Shown: one piece after another, positions 35,787 to 43,997 of the stretch
Layout: every line of letters begins with the position of its first letter
How positions within the stretch are numbered: the stretch's first letter is position 1
Origin: Ruminococcus_G sp964621905
Lineage (GTDB): Bacteria; Bacillota; Clostridia; Lachnospirales; Lachnospiraceae
Assembly (NCBI GenBank): GCA_964621905.1
Contig: CAZUNG010000010.1
Location: forward strand, 1-64,000
DNA length: 64,000 nt
Direction: 5' to 3'
Notes under the pieces: generated by a model
The model's database searches: none
Told to the model about the DNA's origin: nothing
The model's input: the letters and a program-made list of their open reading frames with translations, nothing else
Made by a program: the position numbers and the translations under genes

Positions 35787-36475
35787 GCAGAAAGGAATTT
35801 ATGCAGCAGCTGAACCGGCTGCTGGCAGATATACCAGAAAGCGACCGGCAGGATGCCATGGCATATTATCATGATTATTTCGACGAAGCAGGCCCGGAGA
35901 ATGAAGCAGAAGTGATTCAGGAACTGGGCAGCCCGGGCAAAGTAGCAGCCACAATCAAGGCAGGCATGGGTGCAGCACCCGGCCGAGGCGAATTTACTGA
36001 AAATGGATATCAGGACAGCCGGTTCAGGGAACGGACACAGGTTCCGGCATATAAAACAGAACAGGAGGGCCGCCAGAGAAGAGGGGCAGGAAGATGGGCG
36101 CTGATTATCATTCTCCTGATTTTCGCCTCACCGCTTCTGCTCGGATTTGGCGGAGGAATTCTGGGTCTTGTGGCAGGTATCTTTGCAGCAATTCTTGGAA
36201 TCTACGTGGCATTTGCAGCGGCTGGAATTGGTCTGGCAGCGGGAGGGGTTGCCGCTTTTGCCGCCGGGGTGGCAAAATGTATCGTATCGCCGGCGAGCGG
36301 ACTCGTCTCGATGGGGACCGGGATGGTACTTTTGGCCGTTGGACTTTTACTGTTTGCAGTGTTTATCTGGCTGACATTTAAACTGACGCCGCGAGTTTTC
36401 CGGTCGGTGATCAACTGGTTTTCAAGAATCATGCACCGGGGAAGAGGAGGTGAGTCCCATGAAAAAGCTGTTTAA
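35783..36475 (+). CDS. DUF1700 (HAAS domain) membrane protein
   Basis: 230 residues. The N-terminal HAAS signalling domain opens SRKEFMQQLNRLLADIPESD and contains YYHDYFDEAG and IQELGSPGKVA. A charged linker follows, then about three or four Gly/Ala-rich membrane helices (about residues 105-225). HAAS proteins pair with PadR regulators and are thought to sense or relay envelope stress. It overlaps the PadR gene by 4 nt. Confidence 0.88.
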   Translation: MSRKEFMQQLNRLLADIPESDRQDAMAYYHDYFDEAGPENEAEVIQELGSPGKVAATIKAGMGAAPGRGEFTENGYQDSRFRERTQVPAYKTEQEGRQRRGAGRWALIIILLIFASPLLLGFGGGILGLVAGIFAAILGIYVAFAAAGIGLAAGGVAAFAAGVAKCIVSPASGLVSMGTGMVLLAVGLLLFAVFIWLTFKLTPRVFRSVINWFSRIMHRGRGGESHEKAV

Positions 36476-37244
36476 AGGAATCTTGATCGCCTGTGGTATC
36501 CTGATGATTGCCGGACTTGGACTTGGGCTTGCAGGAGTTATCATGGGAGGGACATTCGATGAAGTATCGATTCCGTTTTACTACAAAGGTATCTCAGGGA
36601 TCAGCACCAGCATTACAGGGGCAGCCAGTGTGGATGCCGAAGACATTCGCCGGATCAGGGTGGATATGAAGGCGGGACAGCTTGAGATTGAGCACGGGAA
36701 TTTTGAGGAGATACAGGTGGAAGCTGACCAGTCCAGAACAAAAGTCAGCGTTGAGACGCAGGGAGATATCCTCGTAGTGAGCAGCAAAGGACGCTGGGGA
36801 AGTAAGGGCGGTGTTGCCAGAATCTATCTTCCAAATAACATGGAGCTAAAAAGTGCGGATCTTCAGGCCAAAGGAGGCAGTCTGGAAACGGACCGTCTGA
36901 CTGCGCAGGAGGTGACCGTGGATGCAGGCGGCGGTGAGTTTGTATGTGACGGTCTTCTTAAGGCGGAGAATGCAGAGATCGAAGTCGGAGCAGGAGCGAT
37001 TGATATCGGCCTGCTTGAGAGCCGGGAGGCAGACTTTGACTGTTCGGCCGGCCGGATTGAATGTACGATGACGGGCAGCACGGCGGATTATTATTTTACC
37101 GGAGAATGTAATCTGGGACAGCTTGCCTATGGGGATCAGAACTGGCATATCAGCGATGACATAGAGATTGGAAATGAGGATTCAAAGAGGACAATTGATG
37201 CGAAATGCAGTGTCGGAGAAATCGCCATTGATTTTGAGAAGTAG
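36459..37244 (+). CDS. DUF4097-family beta-strand-repeat envelope protein
   Basis: 261 residues. One N-terminal membrane helix (KGILIACGILMIAGLGLGLAG) anchors a right-handed beta-helix-like domain of short repeats (IRVDMKAGQLEIEHG, KSADLQAKGGSLETD, EVTVDAGGGEFVC, EIEVGAGAIDIGL, EADFDCSAGRIEC), the DUF4097 pattern. GAGGAGG 9 nt upstream favours ATG at 36459 over GTG at 36450. Like its HAAS neighbour it is probably part of an envelope stress module. Molecular role unknown. Confidence 0.87.
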   Translation: MKKLFKGILIACGILMIAGLGLGLAGVIMGGTFDEVSIPFYYKGISGISTSITGAASVDAEDIRRIRVDMKAGQLEIEHGNFEEIQVEADQSRTKVSVETQGDILVVSSKGRWGSKGGVARIYLPNNMELKSADLQAKGGSLETDRLTAQEVTVDAGGGEFVCDGLLKAENAEIEVGAGAIDIGLLESREADFDCSAGRIECTMTGSTADYYFTGECNLGQLAYGDQNWHISDDIEIGNEDSKRTIDAKCSVGEIAIDFEK

Positions 37245-37257
37245 AGGAGGAATCATA

Positions 37258-37440
37258 ATGGAAAATAAAAGATTATATCGTTCATCCACAAATTATATGC
37301 TCGCCGGTGTATGCGGCGGAATTGCGGAATATTTTAACATCGATCCTACACTTGTAAGGCTTGGCTGGGTGCTGTTCTCGTGCCTGGGAGGTTCTGGGAT
37401 TCTGGCCTACATTATCGCCGCAATTATTATTCCGAAATAA
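37258..37440 (+). CDS. PspC-domain membrane protein
   Basis: A 60-residue protein that is essentially only a PspC domain: KRLYRSSTNYMLAGVCGGIA, then EYFNIDPTLVRLGWVLF, and one membrane helix. Last gene of the PadR operon, 13 nt after DUF4097 with GAGGAGG. PspC proteins act at the membrane in phage-shock-like responses. A terminator at 37461-37496 closes the operon. Confidence 0.92.
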   Translation: MENKRLYRSSTNYMLAGVCGGIAEYFNIDPTLVRLGWVLFSCLGGSGILAYIIAAIIIPK

Positions 37441-37460
37441 GAATAAAACAGAAAAAAAAG

Positions 37461-37496
37461 GTCATACTCCAAAGAGAAAAGGAGTGTGACTTTTTT
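37461..37496 (+). terminator. Terminator of the padR-pspC operon, abutting the spore protein gene
   Basis: GTCATACTCC (37461-37470) pairs with GGAGTGTGAC (37481-37490) around a 10-nt loop, then six T directly followed by the ATG of the spore protein gene. The 3' arm contains the only AAGGAG-like site for that gene. Confidence 0.82.
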
Positions 37497-37685
37497 ATGA
37501 AGAAAAATAAAGATATCAACTTACATGAAATATCTCCGGAAGAACAGCTGAAATATGAGATTGCAGAAGAGCTGGGGCTTTTGGACCGTGTGCTGGAAAA
37601 TGGATGGAAAACTCTTTCAGCCAAGGAGACGGGGAGAATCGGCGGGCTTGTCACAAAACGCAAGCGTGAAATGAACCAGGAGTGA
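37497..37685 (+). CDS. Alpha/beta-type small acid-soluble spore protein
   Basis: A 62-residue protein with the core of alpha/beta SASPs: LKYEIAEELGLLDRV near residues 18-32 and SAKETGRIGGLVTKR near 42-56, the latter including the conserved Gly-Gly. These proteins coat DNA in the dormant spore. Expression from a forespore sigma factor (SigG or SigF) is expected, but I could not identify a convincing promoter. The start codon sits at the end of a terminator T-run and the ribosome site lies inside the terminator stem, which is odd. Convergent with the SGNH hydrolase gene, 4 nt between stops. Confidence 0.88.
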   Translation: MKKNKDINLHEISPEEQLKYEIAEELGLLDRVLENGWKTLSAKETGRIGGLVTKRKREMNQE

Positions 37686-37689
37686 CTCA

Positions 37690-38295
37690 TCACAGAAGCG
37701 GGGCAGCGCAGGAAAGCCATGTCCGGGCAAGCAGCCGACAGCCGGCTTTTGTCAGATGAATGCCGTCTGTGGTAAGGATGGAATTTCCACGATCATCATT
37801 CTGTGCGTTCATGCGTTCGTGGAGCGGCAGAAATACAGCTCCAAAGCGTTCAGCCAGAGATTTGAGAATTTCGCTTTCCTGACGGATATACGGGTGCCAG
37901 TGCAGGTATTCCTGTGGAGAAGAAAAGATAAAAGGTTCCATTAAAATTACTGAAGAAATACCAGAGGATGTGATACGTTCCATAATATTCTCACAGCAGA
38001 GCGCATATTCCGTGGGAATCCGTGCACGGTCTGTATATAGTTCTACCGATATATCATTCACACCGACGAGCAGAGTGACGAGGTCTGGCTTTAGCGCCAG
38101 ACAGTCACGTTCCAGACACCTGCACACGTCCTCAGAGGTAAATCCGTCGTGACCTTTATTAATGATTTCATAATCTTCTACAGGCAGTAAATTGCGGATC
38201 ATGGAGACATAGCCATTGCCGAGCGGACAGGCAGAGTCCGTAAAAAGCCGGTTGCCGTCCGTGATGCTGTCACCGATAAAAAGGATTTTTTTCAT
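37690..38295 (-). CDS. SGNH/GDSL-type esterase or acylhydrolase
   Basis: 201 residues with all four SGNH blocks: the Ser in FIGDSITDGN (near residue 9), a Gly in NKGHDGFTSED (near 47), the Asn in VGVNDIS (near 79), and Asp/His in TDGIHLTKAG (near 182). No signal peptide, so it is cytoplasmic. The substrate could be a sugar ester or lipid; it cannot be told from sequence. It is divergent from the cobalamin riboswitch. Confidence 0.9.
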   Translation of the reverse strand: MKKILFIGDSITDGNRLFTDSACPLGNGYVSMIRNLLPVEDYEIINKGHDGFTSEDVCRCLERDCLALKPDLVTLLVGVNDISVELYTDRARIPTEYALCCENIMERITSSGISSVILMEPFIFSSPQEYLHWHPYIRQESEILKSLAERFGAVFLPLHERMNAQNDDRGNSILTTDGIHLTKAGCRLLARTWLSCAAPLL

Positions 38296-38302
38296 AAAAC
38301 AC

Positions 38303-38331
38303 TTGACGCCTTTCTTAAGGTATGGTAAGAT
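38303..38331 (+). promoter_or_regulatory. Promoter of the cobalamin riboswitch transcript
   Basis: TTGACG (38303-38308), 17 nt, TAAGAT (38326-38331). Transcription would start near 38338, just before the riboswitch, so the RNA has its own start and is not a leader of anything upstream. Confidence 0.75.
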
Positions 38332-38344
38332 TTACTTGTATAAT

Positions 38345-38560
38345 TCCATATTACCACAGTAAGTGCATCAGGGAAACAAAGTTTTCCGGGTGAAGAGGGA
38401 ATTGGGTGAGAATCCCAAGCGATCCGGTCACTGTATTTAGGGAGCGATATTTCATAATCCATTGTACGAAGTATGAGAAGGGGAAATAAAGCGATGATCT
38501 ATGAGTCAGGAAACCTGCTTATTGTGTACAAGGTTGAAACTTCCGTGCAAAGTTTAACAT
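38345..38560 (+). promoter_or_regulatory. Cobalamin (B12) riboswitch
   Basis: Conserved blocks in the right order: GGGTGAGAATCCC (38404-38416), GCGATCCGGTCACTGTA, and the B12 box GTCAGGAAACCTGC (38505-38518). A GAAACTTCCGTGCAAAG 3' end follows. Members of this class bind adenosyl- or methylcobalamin and usually switch genes for B12 uptake or synthesis off. Here the terminator at 38588-38620 is the likely expression platform. No recognisable gene follows. Confidence 0.92.
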
Positions 38561-38587
38561 CCTAATTTGTCAAATGACAAATTTCGT

Positions 38588-38620
38588 GTCTACTTTCATT
38601 AACGGAGTAGGCATTTTTTT
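38588..38620 (+). terminator. Terminator of the cobalamin riboswitch
   Basis: GTCTACT pairs with AGTAGGC (one G-U pair) around an 11-nt loop, followed by seven T. A competing hairpin, AATTTGTC/GACAAATT (38564-38583), sits just upstream. Confidence 0.75.
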
Positions 38621-38828
38621 ATGGAATGCCAAGAATGAATAAACGGCGAAGGACCTTAATAATACGGATTATGCAAAAATTAAACGGCAGGGTGAATGCT
38701 TAGGTTTAGTGAACAGTTAAATTGAATTATTTTTTCCTCCGCAACTAAAATAATTTCAATATTTCCTCTTAACTGTATCAAACGCTCGTGATTGTACCGA
38801 AGCAGCCTCATCCACTTTAATGACATGC
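38621..38828 (+). other. Non-coding stretch behind the B12 riboswitch with a long imperfect hairpin
   Basis: Between the riboswitch terminator and a second terminator there is no plausible gene; the longest ATG frame from 38626 encodes 25 residues. The main structure is an inverted repeat at 38713-38776. ACAGTTAA pairs with TTAACTGT, and inside it ATTGAATTATTTT pairs with AAAATAATTTCAAT with one bulge. This could be the output of the riboswitch as a non-coding RNA, or the relic of a lost B12 gene. Confidence 0.45.
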
Positions 38829-38869
38829 AAAACGCTGTGTGGGATAAAACCTGCACAGCGTTTTGTTTG
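38828..38869 (+). terminator. Strong intrinsic terminator
   Basis: Perfect 12-bp stem CAAAACGCTGTG/CACAGCGTTTTG with a 14-nt loop and a T-rich tail. It would end the read-through product of the cobalamin riboswitch. Confidence 0.85.
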
Positions 38870-38928
38870 TCAAAAATTCATACAGTAAGCCACAAGAAAG
38901 CATTGACGCCAAGTAGCCCTTTTATCAG

Positions 38929-38981
38929 TTGACATTTCGCTTCAAAGGTGTGTATACTTTTCACAGAACCGACCGGTCGGT
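38929..38981 (+). promoter_or_regulatory. Promoter and TetR operator of the RND exporter
   Basis: TTGACA (38929-38934), 18 nt, TATACT (38953-38958). A perfect 14-bp palindrome, ACCGACCGGTCGGT (38968-38981), lies at the predicted transcription start. This GC-rich dyad stands out from the AT-rich surroundings and is a typical TetR operator; the regulator is probably the TetR gene at the end of the operon. Confidence 0.8.
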
Positions 38982-39005
38982 CGGAAAAAACAAGGGAGTG
39001 CCAAT

Positions 39006-42000
39006 ATGTTATCGAAGTTCAGCGTTAAAAAGCCATATACCGTTGTGGTGGGAGTGATTCTGGTTCTGATCCTGGGGTTCGTATCATTTACGAAAATGAC
39101 CACAGATCTTCTTCCCAGCATTAATCTTCCGTATGCGATTGTATTGACTACATATCCGGGAGCCAGCCCATCAGAGGTGGAAGAAACGGTGACAAAGCCC
39201 ATCGAGGAAGCGATGGCGACAGTCAGTAATATTGAAAATATGCAGTCGGTTTCCAGGGAGAATCTGTCGCTGGTCATCCTGCAGTTTGAACAATCAACCA
39301 GCATGGATTCTGTCAGCCTGGAGATGCGGGAAAATCTGGATCAGATCCGCTCCTACTGGGATGATACGGTAAGCAGTCCCGTCATTATGAAGCTGAATCC
39401 GGAGATGATGCCGGTTATGGTAGCTGCGGTTGAAAAAGACGGCTTGGACAGTGTGGCAATTTCTGATCTGACAAATCGGGAACTTCTGTCGGATCTTGAG
39501 AGCCTGGAAGGAGTTGCATCTGTCTCTGCTTCAGGGACGGTTGAGGAAAGCATTCAGGTACTGATTCGTCAGGACAAGATTGATGAGGTGAATGATAAAG
39601 TCAGGAATGCTGTGAGCGGTGAGTTTGCTGAAGCCCAGCAGAAACTGGATGACGCCAGAGCAGAGATGGAGGAATCAGAGCAGAAAATGGCGGATGCGCA
39701 GGCTGAGATCGACAGTGGGCGTTCCCGGCTGGAAGCGGGTAAAGAGCAGCTGCTTAATCAGCTGCCGCAAGCGCAGAGTCAGCTTAACAGTGCGCAGTCA
39801 GAACTTTTAAAAAATGAGACGGACCTCAAGAACAGCCTTACTATGGTGAATGCGACTCTGCAAGTGCTGGAGGAATCACTAAAGGAAGGCGGACTCTTTG
39901 ATCAGGCGCAGGCCAAAATCGATGAGGCGGCGGAAGCTTTGGCGGCGGAAAAGACGACAGAGCAGCTTCAGGTGCAGAAAGTGGCACTGCAGGAGGGAAT
40001 AGAACAGCTGCAGGAAGGAATTGCATCCATCGATGAGCAGCTGGGGCAGCTTCCGGACGGAGATTTGAAGACACAACTTGCTGCTCAGAAAGAAGAACTG
40101 GAAACACAGCTGGCAGAGGCGCAGGAGGCGCTGACTGCGGTGGATGGTCAGATTCTTTTGCTTGAAAACAGTGCCCAGGAACTGGAGGCACAGCGCCAGA
40201 ATCTGGAGGATGCCAGAGCGAAATTGGAAGCGCAGAAGGCGGAACTTTTAAATACGAAGACTATGCTGGAATCTTATCAGGAACAGCTGAATGCAGGAAA
40301 GATGACTCTGAATGGCGCGCTGGCCGAGCTGAACAGCCAGCAGATATCTGCGACGATCGAAATGTCGTCTGCACAGGCGCAGCTGATCCTGGGCGAGGCA
40401 CAGCTTACACAGGGCAAGAGTCAGATTACGGCAGGCAGGGAACAGCTTGAGGATGGGCAGGAAGAACTGGATGAACAGAAGGATAAGGCGCTCAAGGGAG
40501 CGGATGTAACAAAAACAATCACGGCAGATATGGTGTCACAGATACTGGCAGCGCAGAATTTCAGCATGCCGGCGGGGTACGTGACGGAAAATAATGCCAA
40601 GTATCTGATCCGCGTGGGCGATAAATTTCAAGATTCGGATGAAATGAATGACCTTGTGTTATTTGATATGGGGCTGGACAGTCTGGAACCGATCAGGCTC
40701 TCTGATGTGGCGGATGTGATTAAGGTGGATAATTCTTCAGAGGTTTATGCATCCGTCAACGGACAGCCGGGCGTTCTGCTCACTATGCAGAAGCAGACTG
40801 GGTATGCGACCAGTGAGGTTTCTGACCGGATTTTGGATTACTTTGAAAACAAACAGAAGACAGACGACGGCCTTCATTTTACGGTGCTGATGGACCAGGG
40901 GATTTACATCGATATGGTTGTGGACTCTGTGCTGCAGAACCTTCTGTACGGAGCTGTTCTGGCAATCATCATACTGTATCTCTTCCTGCGGGATGTGCGC
41001 CCGACAGCGATTGTGGCGTGTTCGATTCCGATCAGTGTGCTGACCGCGATTGTGCTGATGTATTTTTCCGGAATTACGCTGAACATTATTTCTCTTTCGG
41101 GACTGGCTCTCGGAGTCGGCATGCTTGTGGATAATTCCATTGTTGTGATTGAAAATATCTACCGTCTGAGAGGGCTTGGGTATTCCAGAAAGAAAGCTGC
41201 TGTGGCAGGAGCCAAGCAGGTGGCCGGTGCAATCATGGCTTCTACGCTTACCACGGTCTGTGTATTTCTGCCGATTGTATTTACGGAAGGAATCACAAGA
41301 CAGCTGTTTGTGGATATGGGACTGACGATCGCATATTCCCTGCTCGCGAGTCTTTTCGTTGCATTGACATTGGTTCCTATGATGTCTGCAGGGATGCTCA
41401 AAAAGGTAAAAGAGCAGAAGCAGCCATTATTCAACAGACTTTTAAATGCGTATGGCAATTTGATGAAGAAAGTGCTTCATTTAAAACCGCTGGTACTGTC
41501 AGGTGTGCTGCTGCTTCTGGGAGTCAGTGCCTGGCTCTGTATCTCAAGGGGGCTGATATACATTCCGGAGATGGAGAGTACCCAGGCCAGCATTAATATT
41601 ACCATGCCGGATGGGGCAACTCTGCAGGAGACGGGTGAGATGGCTGATGAGATCATGGAGCGGCTTCAGGAACTGCCCGATGTGGAATCCACAGGAGCAA
41701 TGGCCGGTTCGGGTTCCGGCATGGCGCTTCTGGGAATGGGCGGCGGCTCCGGTGCAGAGACGGCAACCATGTATCTGACGTTGAGAGAGGATATGGAGCT
41801 TTCAAACGACGAACTTGCCGATGAGATTATGGCTCGGACAGAAGATTTAAACTGTGAAGTGGAAGTGTCAGCGTCCAGCATGGATATGTCGGCCCTTGGC
41901 GGCAGTGGAATAGCAGTCGAGATCAAGGGGAAAGATCTTGATAAGCTTCAGGCTGCAGCTTCCGACGTGGCCCGTCTGGTAGAGCGGGTTCCGGGAACAG

Positions 42001-43016
42001 AAGAGGTTTCTGACGGACAGGAGGAGACTGCTCAGGAAGAAAGAATGGTAGTGAAGAAAGAAAAAGCGTCAGAATATAATCTGACGGTTGCGCAGGTTTT
42101 TCAGCAGATTTCCGCGAAACTGGCTGAAGCGAAGGCAGCCACCTCCATCACTACTGATACAAAAGATTATGATGTGGACGTCATCGATGAAAATACAAAA
42201 ACATATACAAGAAGTGATGTTAAAAAGTTCCACCTCACATACACAGACAAAGACGGCGAAGAGCAGGAGGTTGCCGTCACAAAAGTTGTAGACTTTGTAG
42301 ACGCTCAGGGAATGACTGCCATTTCAAGAGACGGACAGAGCCGCTACATCAATGTTTCTGCATCGATTGCGGATGGATATAATGTGACGAAAGTCGCTGC
42401 TGATGTGGAAAAAGAACTGAAAGCGTATGAGCTGCCGGAGGGCTATACGATGGAGATGGCGGGGGAAGATGAGACGATCCGGGAATCAATGACAGAACTG
42501 ATGAAGATGCTGCTGCTCGCCGTCGCATTCATCTATTTGATCATGGTGGCGCAGTTTCAGTCGCTGTTGTCACCGTTCATTGTCATGTTTACCATACCGC
42601 TGGCATTTACAGGCGGATTTCTGGGACTGCTTCTTACCGGACAGGACCTGAGCATCATTGCGGTAATCGGGTTTGTCATGCTTTCGGGGATTATTGTCAA
42701 TAACGGAATCGTGCTGGTGGATTACATTAATCAGCTGCGCGGGGTAGGCACAGAGAAGAAAGCAGCCATTATCGAAGCCGGTAAGACCAGGATGCGCCCG
42801 ATCATGATGACCGCTCTTACGACGATCCTGGGGCTGATTACCATGGCGATGGGTGTCGGAACGGGTTCTGATATGATGCAGGGTATGGCTGTGGTTGTTA
42901 TCGGCGGACTGCTGTATGGCACACTTCTGACCTTGTTCGTTGTGCCGTGTATCTATGACGCTCTGAACCGGAAAGAATACCGGTCTGAGGCAGAGGAGGA
43001 GCTGGATGAAATCTGA
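39006..43016 (+). CDS. RND-superfamily exporter (AcrB/HAE1-like) with a long coiled-coil insertion
   Basis: A 1336-residue proton-driven membrane exporter. The AcrB plan is intact: helix 1 at about 12-30, the porter region (LLPSINLPYAIVLTTYPGAS, VSRENLSLVILQF), helices 2-6 in the middle (about 635-800, with LGVGMLVDNSIVVIENIYR), a second porter half, and the last helices (IMLSG-type VMLSGIIVNNGIVLVDYIN). Between about 195 and 505 there is an extra segment rich in Gln, Glu, Ala and Leu with heptad character, absent from Gram-negative AcrB. Sister proteins in Clostridia have such insertions. It forms an operon with the TetR gene it overlaps by 11 nt. Confidence 0.92.
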   Translation: MLSKFSVKKPYTVVVGVILVLILGFVSFTKMTTDLLPSINLPYAIVLTTYPGASPSEVEETVTKPIEEAMATVSNIENMQSVSRENLSLVILQFEQSTSMDSVSLEMRENLDQIRSYWDDTVSSPVIMKLNPEMMPVMVAAVEKDGLDSVAISDLTNRELLSDLESLEGVASVSASGTVEESIQVLIRQDKIDEVNDKVRNAVSGEFAEAQQKLDDARAEMEESEQKMADAQAEIDSGRSRLEAGKEQLLNQLPQAQSQLNSAQSELLKNETDLKNSLTMVNATLQVLEESLKEGGLFDQAQAKIDEAAEALAAEKTTEQLQVQKVALQEGIEQLQEGIASIDEQLGQLPDGDLKTQLAAQKEELETQLAEAQEALTAVDGQILLLENSAQELEAQRQNLEDARAKLEAQKAELLNTKTMLESYQEQLNAGKMTLNGALAELNSQQISATIEMSSAQAQLILGEAQLTQGKSQITAGREQLEDGQEELDEQKDKALKGADVTKTITADMVSQILAAQNFSMPAGYVTENNAKYLIRVGDKFQDSDEMNDLVLFDMGLDSLEPIRLSDVADVIKVDNSSEVYASVNGQPGVLLTMQKQTGYATSEVSDRILDYFENKQKTDDGLHFTVLMDQGIYIDMVVDSVLQNLLYGAVLAIIILYLFLRDVRPTAIVACSIPISVLTAIVLMYFSGITLNIISLSGLALGVGMLVDNSIVVIENIYRLRGLGYSRKKAAVAGAKQVAGAIMASTLTTVCVFLPIVFTEGITRQLFVDMGLTIAYSLLASLFVALTLVPMMSAGMLKKVKEQKQPLFNRLLNAYGNLMKKVLHLKPLVLSGVLLLLGVSAWLCISRGLIYIPEMESTQASINITMPDGATLQETGEMADEIMERLQELPDVESTGAMAGSGSGMALLGMGGGSGAETATMYLTLREDMELSNDELADEIMARTEDLNCEVEVSASSMDMSALGGSGIAVEIKGKDLDKLQAAASDVARLVERVPGTEEVSDGQEETAQEERMVVKKEKASEYNLTVAQVFQQISAKLAEAKAATSITTDTKDYDVDVIDENTKTYTRSDVKKFHLTYTDKDGEEQEVAVTKVVDFVDAQGMTAISRDGQSRYINVSASIADGYNVTKVAADVEKELKAYELPEGYTMEMAGEDETIRESMTELMKMLLLAVAFIYLIMVAQFQSLLSPFIVMFTIPLAFTGGFLGLLLTGQDLSIIAVIGFVMLSGIIVNNGIVLVDYINQLRGVGTEKKAAIIEAGKTRMRPIMMTALTTILGLITMAMGVGTGSDMMQGMAVVVIGGLLYGTLLTLFVVPCIYDALNRKEYRSEAEEELDEI

Positions 43017-43656
43017 ACAGAAAATGCTTCCGCCAAAAAAGCAGGCGGTATTTCGGGCCGTGATCGCTCTTCTTGACAAAGGCATGGCCCCTGAAAGCCT
43101 TAAGGTATCTGAAATTGCCGCCGGGGCCGGGATAGGAAAAGGTACTGTCTATGAGTACTTCTCCAGCAAAGAAGAGATGATTGCACAGACGCTGATCTAT
43201 GAGCTGGAAATGACGGCCATGGAGATACAGGAAATGATACAGACCGCCGAAACCTTCCGGGAGCTTATCAGGAAACTTCTGGACTGGATTGAGGAGAATT
43301 ATGAACGAAAGACCTCTTTTATACGGTTGCTGCAGCTGATGGAGCGCATGGATGAGGTGCCGGAATCTGTCCGGAGGGAACTTAAAAAGCAGGGGCATTC
43401 CCCGTGTGATATCAATCATTATATGCTGCGGCTGGTGGAACGGGGAAGAGAGACAGAAGAACTCTCCGGTGAGATTCCCCGCTCTATGCTGGCTTCTTCC
43501 GTGCTGGCAGCTCTGGTCATGTATCTTTCTTATCTCAATTTTCCGGATGGCTACGGACAGATGGAGAGCGAAGAAGCAAAAGAGTTTGTGTGGAAGAGTA
43601 TCCATGCAATATGCGGCAAAAGTCTTGACAAAAACGGGAAAGATGATTATGATTAA
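43006..43656 (+). CDS. TetR/AcrR-family regulator of the RND exporter
   Basis: 216 residues. N-terminal helix-turn-helix: LKVSEIAAGAGIGKGTVYEYFSSK near residues 29-52, preceded by the helix KKQAVFRAVIALLDKGM. The C-terminal ligand domain is unassigned. GAGGAG is 8 nt before the ATG, which overlaps the exporter's 3' end, so the two are co-expressed. It probably binds the palindrome at 38968-38981 to form an autoregulatory loop relieved by an exporter substrate. Confidence 0.9.
   Translation: MKSEQKMLPPKKQAVFRAVIALLDKGMAPESLKVSEIAAGAGIGKGTVYEYFSSKEEMIAQTLIYELEMTAMEIQEMIQTAETFRELIRKLLDWIEENYERKTSFIRLLQLMERMDEVPESVRRELKKQGHSPCDINHYMLRLVERGRETEELSGEIPRSMLASSVLAALVMYLSYLNFPDGYGQMESEEAKEFVWKSIHAICGKSLDKNGKDDYD
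43625..43653 (+). promoter_or_regulatory. Promoter of the valS T-box leader
   Basis: TTGACA (43625-43630), 17 nt, TATGAT (43648-43653), located inside the last codons of the TetR gene. It starts the RNA about 30-50 nt before the T-box. Confidence 0.75.
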
Positions 43657-43689
43657 GCAAGAAAAAGGTTGTGAGAAAGAGGAGTACAT

Positions 43690-43915
43690 TTCAAAACCCT
43701 GACAGAGAGGAGCGGCCGCTGGCTGGAAGCCGCACCGGGGAAAGTGGAGATGGAAGGTAGCTTTTGAACCGGCCGGGTGAACGTCCAGAGGACAGTAAGC
43801 CGGCTCGCTTCGTCCGGCGTTACAGGCTTTAAAGATGAAGTGTTATAACTTCGAACAAAGGTGGTACCGCGAGCATTCGCCCTTTACACAGAGTGTGTAA
43901 AGGGTATTTTTGATT
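43690..43915 (+). promoter_or_regulatory. T-box leader of valS
   Basis: The T-box sequence AACAAAGGTGGTACCGCG is at 43854-43871, followed by a terminator: CCCTTTACAC pairs with GTGTAAAGGG (43880-43906) and a T-run follows. Upstream lies the GC-rich Stem I region. Uncharged tRNA(Val) should stabilise the antiterminator and allow valS transcription. I could not assign the specifier codon with certainty. The stretch 43657-43997 is otherwise empty apart from a GC-rich hairpin at 43941-43968. Confidence 0.92.
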
Positions 43916-43997
43916 ACCAGGAAATTACTGCTTTACAGTTCGCTCACGCGCGTAGATTGCGCGTAGCGGAATCTATTTTATATGAACGGAGGAAATT

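Noticed and set aside
38626..38703. 25-codon basic peptide frame (MPRMNKRRR start) behind the cobalamin riboswitch
   Set aside because: Poor ribosome site, tiny, and nothing suggests it is the regulated gene; mentioned only as a possibility within the non-coding stretch.
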